A stretch of 64,000 nt of DNA, from the NCBI GenBank assembly GCA_041166745.1, contig JBEEGH010000034.1, positions 1 through 64,000 on the forward strand, given 5' to 3'. This document shows positions 10,501 through 16,547 of the stretch, one piece after another. The DNA comes from DASUCS01 sp041166745 (GTDB lineage Bacteria > Actinomycetota > Acidimicrobiia > Acidimicrobiales > JACDCH01). Position numbers and translations under genes: made by a program. The notes under the pieces are model-generated. The model was not told where the DNA came from and searched no databases. It saw only the letters and a program-made list of their open reading frames with translations. Numbering within the stretch: the first letter of the stretch is position 1; every line of letters begins with the position of its first letter.

Positions 10501-11049
10501 GCCGAGCGTGACCGCAACCTCGCCAGTGAGGATCCCGACGCGCATGTTCAGGTCGGGAACGCCGACTTTCTCGGCGAGGCCCCCGACCTCGCCGATCAGG
10601 TCCAGACCGGCACGCACGGCGCGCTCCGCGTCGTCCTCGTGGGTGATCGGCACGCCCCACACGGCCATCACGGCATCGCCGATGAACTTCTCGATCGTGC
10701 CTCCGTAGCGAGCGATGACCGTGTTCGCCATCGCGAAGTACTGCGAGAGCAGTTCGCGAGTGTCCTCCGCATCGCGGGATTCCGCCAGCGTGGTGGAAGC
10801 CACCAGGTCGGCGAACAGGATCGTGGTGAGGCGCCGCTCGGCCACGCGCTTCGATGCGTCTGGCGACACGCCCGACGGCGCCGCCGGCGAGGCAGATGCC
10901 GTCAGTGCCCCGCCGCACTCGCCGCAGAACTTCGCGTCCTGTTCCACCGCCACACCGCACGTCGGGCACACGAGCCCGAGGGCCGCGCCGCACTCGCGGC
11001 AGAATTTCTTGCCCTCTGGGTTCTCCACGGCGCATGCGGGACAGTTCAT
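7516..11049 (-). CDS. class III nucleotide cyclase / AAA ATPase / TPR regulator (downstream copy of a tandem pair)
   Basis: A 1177-residue cytoplasmic protein. Two CxxC zinc-ribbon pairs occupy residues 3-48. A class III cyclase domain (about 75-250) has both metal aspartates (FADLV at 81; GDAVMA near 125), the purine lysine (EKF) and the transition-state Asn/Arg (NTAAR). The residue seven before that Asn, Asp or Thr in typical adenylate cyclases, is Met here. An ATPase domain follows (Walker A GLAGVGKT near 300; Walker B LVFDDMQYAD) and then helical TPR-like repeats to the end. The start ATG 11049 overlaps the upstream paralogue's stop as ATGA, so translation is coupled. It resembles mycobacterial cyclase-ATPase proteins such as Rv0386, but has a zinc ribbon and no LuxR domain. 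Confidence 0.9.
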   Translation of the reverse strand: MNCPACAVENPEGKKFCRECGAALGLVCPTCGVAVEQDAKFCGECGGALTASASPAAPSGVSPDASKRVAERRLTTILFADLVASTTLAESRDAEDTRELLSQYFAMANTVIARYGGTIEKFIGDAVMAVWGVPITHEDDAERAVRAGLDLIGEVGGLAEKVGVPDLNMRVGILTGEVAVTLGAVGEGMVAGDAVNTAARIQAVAEPGQVWVDETTRSLTSAAVTYTEAGEHSLRGKAGPLRLHSARAIVASVGGAQRVDGLEAPFLGREHELRLVKELFHAVVDEGRPRLVAVSGLAGVGKTRVAWEFEKYVDGIREVVRWHRGRVLSYGDGVSFWALAEMVRSRLGVTDGEPSTVVHEKLTAGLERSVADSNEREWLQPRLAALLGLEVRSDGPTSFGRDDLFSAWANFFERVSEGDKSVVLVFDDMQYADPDLLDFLDHLLDTARFPLFVLTLARPDLVDARPGWGTGRRATTVYLEPLGEAVMAEIVNGLVQGLPEQACRALVERSEGIPLYALEMVRGLIDRDAVIPREGRYVLAPDADQRVDLSTLDAPPSLQALIAARLDALTPAEREVVQDATVHGLAFSRDALEAVTSVGNLDAVLEELVRKEILLLHTDRFSPERGQYRFVQALVRTVAYDTLSRRDRKARHLAVARYLEQTSDGDEFAAVTARHYLDALDNGPDDDDASDLIAAALEQLEHAGGRAEALGSPEEALRHYTTALARDPKPTDRARLLEGAARAARSSNRMDEAIKHAEQARSAYESLGQPIDAGRTVALIGDVLSIQGHHQAAVDLMGPIYDGIVNVADADDAILDLAENLARAHTMRNDPSGAQPYADRALVLAEARQDWERVVTLLGRHAVIWMLTARPTGAIALLRAAVDLGRRRHLPRAMIVPLLNSSALLKNRDVEAALASGREGIELTLQVGARDLLRSAAMNLTLTCWVSGDWDEAEALHAQHFDDLLAHAVDLMTMRAVLVFIRTARDEPVDFEIAVPEVDADDAAGESVATLIEALLAEANGDADGAAVVLARAVDVCYRAFGIDDDFAVLWPFAIERVLAAGHTSEAERLLGYVADAPPGLVTPLAHAHLLRLRGLVGIALGDDSTVDADLELATQEFRDFGTPFYLARTLLERAHRITDSGADEAAAALLEEAEAIFVELRANRWVTETRGVSSLR

Positions 11050-14000
11050 GGCACGAGCGGACGGGAGTTGACACGTTGGACTTCCGCGACCCATCGGTTG
11101 GCCCGCAGGTCGACGAAGATTGCTTCCGCCTCTTCGAGCAGCGGCGCTGCAGCCTCGTCATCGCCGCTCTCCGCCATCACACGGGCGCGCTCGAGCAGCG
11201 TGCGCGCGATGTAGAAGCGGGCTCCGAGATCCCGAAACTCTTGCGTCGCGAGCTCGAGATCGGCGTCGATGACGGCCGAGTCGTCGCCGCGCGCGATTCC
11301 GACGAGCGCCCGGAGGCGTAACAGCTGCGCGTGCGCGAGCAGCGTGACCAAACCACGCGGCGCGTCGGCGACGTAGCCGAGCAGTCGCTCGGCTTCGCTC
11401 GTGTTTCCGGCCGCGAGCACGCTGTCGATGGCGAACGGCAGCAAGACGGCAAAGTCGTCTTCGATCCCAGACACGCGGTACGCCGCGTCCATGGCGCGGG
11501 TGAGCTCGACCGCTGCCTTCTCGAGATCGCCCTCGGCCTCGGCGCGCAAACCCTGGGCCAGCGCGTCCACGTACTCGGCCGCCGAGTTGCTGGCGTCGTA
11601 CTCCGGAACGACGAGTTGGAAGTCGACGGGCTCGTCGCGGGCAGTGCGGATGAACACCAGCACGGAGCGGATCACGATGAGGTCGAGCGGATAGCTCAGG
11701 AAGTTGTCCTGATGGCTCACGTGGAGCGCCTCGGTCTCATCCCAGTCACCGGAGACCCAGCAGGTGAGTGCGAGGTTCATCGCGGCTATCCGCACGAGAT
11801 CACGTGCGCCCGCCTGCAGCGTCAGCTCGACCGCTTCACGGCCTGCGGTCCGCGCCTCGTCGAGGTCGCGGTTCTTGAGAAAGGCGGAGATGTTGAGCAG
11901 GGGCAGGATCGTCGCCCGCGGCAGATGTTCACGGCGGCCGAGGTCGACGGCCGCGCGAAGAAGCGCGATCGCGCCCGTCGGCCGTCCTGTCGAAAGCCAG
12001 ATGAGGGCCTGTCGGTTGAGCAGAGAAACGAGCCGTTCCCAGTCCTGCCGGCCTTCGGCCAGCTCCACCGCGCGATCGTTGTAGACCTGACCGGCGACCT
12101 GGTCGCCGCCCATCATGTGAACGCGCGCCAGGTTTTCGGCCAAGCGAAGAATGGCGTCATCGGCACCGGGCACGTTCGTGAGCTCGTCGTACACAGGGCG
12201 AACGAGCTCGCCTGACGCCTGGACATGGCCCTGTGAGAACAAGACGTCGCCGATGAGCGCGACGACGCGACCGGCGTCGACCCGTTGGCCCATCGACTCG
12301 TACGCGGCCCGCGCTTGTTCCGCATGGTGGATCGACTCGTCCGGCCGGTTCGACGATTGCGCGGCACGCGCCGCCCCCTCGAGGAGCCGGCCGCGGTCGC
12401 TCGCGTCGGGCTCCCGTGCGAGCGCGGTCGTGTAGTGCCGAAGCGCTTCTTCGGGCGACCCCAGCGCTTCGGCCCGCCGCGCCGCACGCTGGAGTCGTTC
12501 GAGTGCGGCGGCGATGAGGGCCGGCGCATCGTCGTCGTCGGGCCCGTTGTCGAGTGCGTCGAGATAGTGCCGCGCGATGACCGCAGAGACTTCGTCGCCT
12601 TCACTCGCCTGCTCGAGGTACCGCGCCACGGCGAGATGTCGTGCCTTGCGATCACGCCGTGACAGCGTCTCGTACGCGACCGAGCGCACGAGCGCCTGCA
12701 CGAACCGGTACTGACCCCGCTCCGCCGAGAACCGGTCGGAGTGAACCTCGAGGATCTCCTTGCGGACGAGCTCCTCGAGCACCTCGTCCAGGTTCGCGAC
12801 TGCGGTCACCGCTTCGAGCGCGTCGCGGGAGAATGCCAGCCCGTGTGCAGTTGCATCCTGCACCACCTGCCGTTCGGCGGGGGCCAGCGCGTCGAGACGG
12901 GCGGCGATCAGTGCCTGCAGGCTGGGTGGCGCGTCGAGAGCACTGAGATCGACGCGCTGGTCGGCATCGGGTGCGAGCACGTAACGGCCCTCACGGGGAA
13001 TGACCACATCACGGTCGATGAGCCCGCGCACCATCTCGAGCGCATAGAGGGGAATCCCCTCGGAGCGTTCGACCAGCGCGCGGCACGCCTGCTCGGGCAG
13101 CCCCTGCACGAGCGCATTGACGATCTCGACCATGACGGCCTCGCCGAGCGGCTCCAGATACACCGTGGTGGCGCGCCGTCCCGTACCCCAACCGGGACGG
13201 GCGTCGGCGAGCTCCGGCCGGGCCAGCGTCATCACGAACAGCGGGAACCGCGCGTTCTCCAGTAGGTAGTCGAGGAAGTCGAGCAGATCGGGATCCGCGT
13301 ACTGCATATCGTCGAACACGAGCACGACGCCGTTGTCGTCCTCACGGACCTGCTCGAAGAAGTTTGCCCATGCTGCAAAGAGGTCGTCGCGGCCGAAGCT
13401 CGTCGGTCCGTCGGCGCGACCCGCGTCGAGACCTAGTAGCGCGGCCAGCCTCGGTCGGAGCCACTCTCGCTCGTTCGGGTCGACGACGATGTTCTCGAGT
13501 CCAGCCGTGAGCTTGTCTTCGACAACGGTGGACGATTCCGCGTCGGTGACACCAAGCCGTGTGCGCACCATCTCGGCCAGTGCCCAGAAGCTCACACCAT
13601 CGCCGTAGGACAGGACCCGGCCGCGATGCCACAGGACGACCTCGCTGATGCCGTCGACGTACTTCTCGAACTCCCACACCACCCGCGTCTTGCCGACACC
13701 GGCGACGCCCGTCACGGCCACCAACCGCGGCCGGCCCTCATCGATCGCGGCGTGGAAGAGGTCCTTCACCAAACGGAGCTCGTGTTCGCGTCCGAGGAAC
13801 GGCGCCTCCAGTCCATCGACGCGCTGAGCGCCACCGACGCTGGCGACGATGGCCCGTGCTGAATGCAGTCGAATGGGCTCGGCCTTGCCTTTCAGGAGGT
13901 GTTCGCCCGCTTCTGTGTAGGTCACCGCCGCAGACGTGAGTGATCTCGTGGTCTCATCGACCCACACCTGGCCAGGCTCGGCCACGGCCTGGATCCGAGC

Positions 14001-14591
14001 CGCGGTGTTGACGGCATCACCGGCGACCATTCCCTCACCGACGGCGCCGAGGGTCACCGCCACTTCACCGGTGACGATCCCGACCCGCATGTTCAGATCA
14101 GGGATCCCGACCTTCTCCGCGAGGCCGGACACCTCGCCGATCAAGTCGAGACCGGCGCGCACGGCGCGCTCCGCGTCGTCCTCGTGGGTGATCGGCACGC
14201 CCCAGACGGCCATCACGGCGTCGCCGATGAACTTCTCGATGGTGCCGCCGTAGCGAGCGATGACCGTGTTCGCCATCGCGAAGTAGTGCGACAGGAGCTC
14301 GCGGGTGTCTTCGGCATCGCGAGACTCCGCCAGGGTGGTGGAACCCACCAGGTCGGCGAACAGAATCGTCGTGAGCCGCCGCTCGGCCACGCGCTTCGAT
14401 GCGTCCGGCGCGCTCGTCGGGGCAGCCGGCGACGCGGATGCCGTCAGCGCCCCGCCGCAGTCGCCGCAGAACTTCTTGCCCGACTCGACCAGGGCACCGC
14501 ACGCCGGGCAGACGAGCGCGAGCGCCCCTCCACAGTCGCCGCAGAACCTCTTACCCTCCGGATTCTCCGCTCCGCACGAAGGGCACGACAT
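11046..14591 (-). CDS. class III nucleotide cyclase / AAA ATPase / TPR regulator (upstream copy of a tandem pair)
   Basis: A 1181-residue paralogue of the downstream gene with the same domain order: double CxxC zinc ribbon, cyclase domain, ATPase (Walker A GVAGVGKT) and TPR array. The two are nearly identical through the cyclase and ATPase parts and drift most in the TPR half. The cyclase keeps both Asp residues, the Lys and the NTAAR motif, again with Met at the position that usually sets purine specificity. ATG 14591 is chosen because an AGGGGG stretch precedes it; a GTG five codons earlier (14606) is possible. The pair probably arose by tandem duplication and makes two similar proteins from one transcript. 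The sensed ligand or partner is unknown. Confidence 0.9.
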   Translation of the reverse strand: MSCPSCGAENPEGKRFCGDCGGALALVCPACGALVESGKKFCGDCGGALTASASPAAPTSAPDASKRVAERRLTTILFADLVGSTTLAESRDAEDTRELLSHYFAMANTVIARYGGTIEKFIGDAVMAVWGVPITHEDDAERAVRAGLDLIGEVSGLAEKVGIPDLNMRVGIVTGEVAVTLGAVGEGMVAGDAVNTAARIQAVAEPGQVWVDETTRSLTSAAVTYTEAGEHLLKGKAEPIRLHSARAIVASVGGAQRVDGLEAPFLGREHELRLVKDLFHAAIDEGRPRLVAVTGVAGVGKTRVVWEFEKYVDGISEVVLWHRGRVLSYGDGVSFWALAEMVRTRLGVTDAESSTVVEDKLTAGLENIVVDPNEREWLRPRLAALLGLDAGRADGPTSFGRDDLFAAWANFFEQVREDDNGVVLVFDDMQYADPDLLDFLDYLLENARFPLFVMTLARPELADARPGWGTGRRATTVYLEPLGEAVMVEIVNALVQGLPEQACRALVERSEGIPLYALEMVRGLIDRDVVIPREGRYVLAPDADQRVDLSALDAPPSLQALIAARLDALAPAERQVVQDATAHGLAFSRDALEAVTAVANLDEVLEELVRKEILEVHSDRFSAERGQYRFVQALVRSVAYETLSRRDRKARHLAVARYLEQASEGDEVSAVIARHYLDALDNGPDDDDAPALIAAALERLQRAARRAEALGSPEEALRHYTTALAREPDASDRGRLLEGAARAAQSSNRPDESIHHAEQARAAYESMGQRVDAGRVVALIGDVLFSQGHVQASGELVRPVYDELTNVPGADDAILRLAENLARVHMMGGDQVAGQVYNDRAVELAEGRQDWERLVSLLNRQALIWLSTGRPTGAIALLRAAVDLGRREHLPRATILPLLNISAFLKNRDLDEARTAGREAVELTLQAGARDLVRIAAMNLALTCWVSGDWDETEALHVSHQDNFLSYPLDLIVIRSVLVFIRTARDEPVDFQLVVPEYDASNSAAEYVDALAQGLRAEAEGDLEKAAVELTRAMDAAYRVSGIEDDFAVLLPFAIDSVLAAGNTSEAERLLGYVADAPRGLVTLLAHAQLLRLRALVGIARGDDSAVIDADLELATQEFRDLGARFYIARTLLERARVMAESGDDEAAAPLLEEAEAIFVDLRANRWVAEVQRVNSRPLVP

Positions 14592-14696
14592 ATCCACTCG
14601 CTTCACCCCCTTTCGCCGCGTCCGGCCAAAGGGTACGAGTCCACGACGCCCGCCGCTGACCGGTGTCCGGGTTGTGCCGTTTGACAGAGCACCCGC

Positions 14697-14717
14697 CCCC
14701 CGTAGCTCAGGGGATAG
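14697..14717 (+). repeat. 5' fragment of a tRNA-Arg gene (acceptor and D-arm only)
   Basis: These 21 bases are identical to positions 16358-16378, the 5' acceptor strand and D-arm of the intact tRNA-Arg. After the match the sequence diverges and no anticodon arm, T-arm or 3' acceptor strand follows, so it cannot be a working tRNA. It lies in the 140-base gap between the upstream cyclase gene and the DUF4395 gene, about 1.66 kb from the intact copy. A local C-rich/G-rich fold (CCCCGT with ACGGGG) might also act as a terminator for DUF4395. Origin as a deletion remnant or a recombination scar is inference. Confidence 0.7.
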
Positions 14718-14731
14718 CGCTCACGGGGCGA

Positions 14732-15268
14732 TCACGTGCCAACTCTCGTCGTGTCCGTGCTCCAGATGTTGTTGCACCGCTCGCACACTTCTGGCGGGAC
14801 GGCACCGACGCGCATGAGCACAGCAAACACTTTGCAACCGAGGCACAGGCCGACGGCGGCTTCGAGGAATGCGGCCGCGATCAGGAGTGTGAGCGCGATC
14901 TTGGCGGCGCCCCACGCATCGAACACGAACGTGAGGGTGAGCGCGGTGGTGGTGAACAGCGCCCCGATGCCTTGAGCGAATCGTTTCGGTGGTCCGGCCA
15001 CGAGGCGGGGCTCGATGTCGAGGCGCGGCGTGATGACTCTGGTGACGATCTGGCCGAGTGGGCTCAGTTTCGGTCCCGTGAGGACGCGGGCCCAGAACCC
15101 GTAGGTGAGCGGGATGAGTAGCCAACGTTGATCGAAGGCCAGAGCGGTGATGGCCATGAGCAGCACACCCGCTGCGACGAGTCGCGCCGAGATCTCGTTG
15201 ACCGGATTCGGGAACGAGAAGAGCGGGTCGGCGGTGACTACGCGGGTGTCGTGTGCCGCGAGCGCCAT
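14732..15268 (-). CDS. DUF4395 family membrane protein
   Basis: A 178-residue protein with four predicted membrane helices (about residues 30-50, 52-70, 100-120 and 125-150). The pattern NPVNEISARLVAAGV near the N-terminus and the conserved GLCLGCKVF cysteine pair near the C-terminus are typical of DUF4395. A second CxxC (CERCNN) lies near the end. The start ATG 15268 has a strong GGAGG six bases upstream, and a TATAAT box lies further upstream on this strand (15314-15309). DUF4395 genes often sit beside thioredoxin, rhodanese or sulfur-oxidation genes. Here the divergent neighbour is a cysteine dioxygenase, which supports a thiol or sulfur role without proving it. Confidence 0.85.
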   Translation of the reverse strand: MALAAHDTRVVTADPLFSFPNPVNEISARLVAAGVLLMAITALAFDQRWLLIPLTYGFWARVLTGPKLSPLGQIVTRVITPRLDIEPRLVAGPPKRFAQGIGALFTTTALTLTFVFDAWGAAKIALTLLIAAAFLEAAVGLCLGCKVFAVLMRVGAVPPEVCERCNNIWSTDTTRVGT

Positions 15269-15296
15269 GTCAATCCTCCGGGTTGTAAATATGACT

Positions 15297-15318
15297 TGTC
15301 CTATCAGGATTATAGACA
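15297..15318. promoter_or_regulatory. putative operator in the DUF4395 / cysteine dioxygenase divergent region
   Basis: An imperfect inverted repeat with arms TGTCCTAT and ATAGACA covers the TATAAT box (15309-15314 read on the minus strand) expected to drive DUF4395. It lies in a 204-base divergent region that is clearly more AT-rich than its surroundings. A repressor bound here would block the minus-strand promoter and perhaps the plus-strand gene too. The regulator is unknown. A similar core, GTCCTATC then one base then GG, occurs at 28173 in another divergent region. Confidence 0.4.
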
Positions 15319-15472
15319 TACGGTAACCGACGTGCGAAGTGCGATCACGTTGAACGACACGTGGGGCGAGAGTCAGCGGTCGTCGTTCGACGAGCGCTGT
15401 TGCTGAACGGAAACACGTGATGCGGGCTGTGCCCGCTCGTCCGTTCTGCCGCTCAGCTTGTTGGAGGAAACG

Positions 15473-16030
15473 TTGTCACTTGTCGCGCTTTCGCGCCCAC
15501 CACTGTCGTACGCCGGTCCCGCTCGGTCGCCGGCCGCCTCGAAAGCGCTGCACCCCGCGGGCGCGGCCCTTCGTGTCGCCGGTGTGGACCTCCACGCGAT
15601 CGCGTCGGGGCTGGCGCAGACCGCGCAGTTCGTGCCGCTGGACCACTGCGATGCGACCCGCCGGTACACCCGGATGTTGTCGACGCCGTCGTATGACGCG
15701 TGGGTCATCCGGTGGTCGCCGTCCGCGGAACTCGATTTGCATGACCATGGCGGCTCGATCGGTGTAGTGCATGTCGTCGAGGGTGAACTCGTCGAACAAC
15801 ACGCCGACCTCGTCACAGGCGGACCGCTGCAGTCACAGACGGTTCGCGCCGGACACACCGTTCGCACCGCGTCGACGTCCGTGCACGCGGTCGCGAACCT
15901 CGGGCCCGACGACACGTTGACTGTGCACGTCTACTCGCCGCCGCTGTCAACGATGACGTTCTACGGGAATGCGAACGGACGGTTCGAGCCGATCGGCGTG
16001 CAGCCGGCGGGCGCGGAGATCACGCCGTAG
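15473..16030 (+). CDS. cysteine dioxygenase family cupin
   Basis: A 185-residue cupin. The metal motif is the HDH of LDLHDHGGS with the trailing Glu of VVEGELVE, then a third histidine in STSVHAVAN and a tyrosine in HVYSPPL. This pattern matches type I cysteine dioxygenase (PF05995), which oxidises cysteine to cysteine sulfinate with Fe(II) and O2; related thiol dioxygenases use 3-mercaptopropionate. The length is normal. The start is placed at TTG 15473 because GGAGG precedes it by five bases; an upstream TTG at 15458 would itself cover that ribosome site. The DUF4395 gene is divergent. Substrate specificity is not certain. Confidence 0.85.
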   Translation: MSLVALSRPPLSYAGPARSPAASKALHPAGAALRVAGVDLHAIASGLAQTAQFVPLDHCDATRRYTRMLSTPSYDAWVIRWSPSAELDLHDHGGSIGVVHVVEGELVEQHADLVTGGPLQSQTVRAGHTVRTASTSVHAVANLGPDDTLTVHVYSPPLSTMTFYGNANGRFEPIGVQPAGAEITP

Positions 16031-16356
16031 TTGTCGAGCGACAGGCCCGCAGACGCTCGATCGCGGGCAGCTCAGACCCTGTACGAACCTCATCGGCTCG
16101 ATGCCTGGCTCGACGAGCAGCAAAGCCTGCAGACGGCGCCGCTCAAGTTAGAGGAATACGTCGGTTCGAAGATTCGATAACTCCGTGCTGATGCAAAACA
16201 ACCGGCGAGAGGGCAACGATCTCGGACTCGAGTGAGAGTCATGCCACGATTGGCCGCTCGGTACCGCCTCGTGCCACACCCTGTGGCACGCCGAGCACTT
16301 GGCCAGCACGCAACACACTCACGAAATCCAGGCTGACCAGCTACAACACAACATGA
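16031..16356. other. 326-base gene-free stretch before tRNA-Arg
   Basis: No coding region could be supported. A minus-strand frame at 16090-16434 is a translation of the tRNA in reverse. The stretch contains one perfect hairpin (16270-16290) and an AT-richer patch around 16145-16200 that could hold the tRNA promoter. Nothing else was recognised. Confidence 0.6.
16270..16290. terminator. perfect 9-bp hairpin upstream of tRNA-Arg
   Basis: Arms CGTGCCACA and TGTGGCACG are perfectly complementary around a CCC loop. It lies 240 bases after the cysteine dioxygenase stop and 67 bases before the tRNA. There is no T-run, but actinobacterial terminators often lack one. It could instead be an operator; the perfect symmetry fits both readings. 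Confidence 0.45.
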
Positions 16357-16428
16357 GCCCCCGTAGCTCAGGGGATAGAGCATCGGTTTCCTAAACCGTG
16401 TGCCCAGGTTCGAATCCTGGCGGGGGCG
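16357..16428 (+). tRNA. tRNA-Arg (anticodon CCT)
   Basis: The seven-base acceptor stem GCCCCCG pairs with CGGGGGC (16421-16427), with G16428 as discriminator. The D-arm is GCTCAGGGGATAGAGC. The anticodon loop TTCCTAA gives CCT (reads AGG, Arg), flanked by TCGGT and ACCGT, where the outermost pair is a T-T mismatch. The T-arm CCAGG-TTCGAAT-CCTGG is complete. CCA is not encoded. A 21-base copy of the 5' end occurs at 14697. Confidence 0.93.
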
Positions 16429-16547
16429 CGACATACGAGTGCGCGGGCCGCCCTCGGCGCGAACTTGCAGCGCAAACCGGACCCATCGGTCGTGTTCACG
16501 CTCTTGGTTCGAAGCGGGTCAGCGGCGGACGGCGATCGGCGTCGACA

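Noticed and set aside
8272..11214. 980-residue plus-strand open frame opposite the downstream cyclase gene
   Set aside because: It is antisense to a well-supported gene and has no recognisable domain; long antisense frames are common at this GC.
14697..16428. Integrative element bounded by tRNA copies
   Set aside because: No integrase or excisionase gene and the duplicated part is the 5' end, not the 3' end; kept only as a fragment.
16090..16434. 114-residue minus-strand frame beginning MSRPRQDSNLGTRF
   Set aside because: This is the reverse-strand translation of the tRNA-Arg, a well-known artefact (RQDSNLGTRFRKPMLYPLSYGG).
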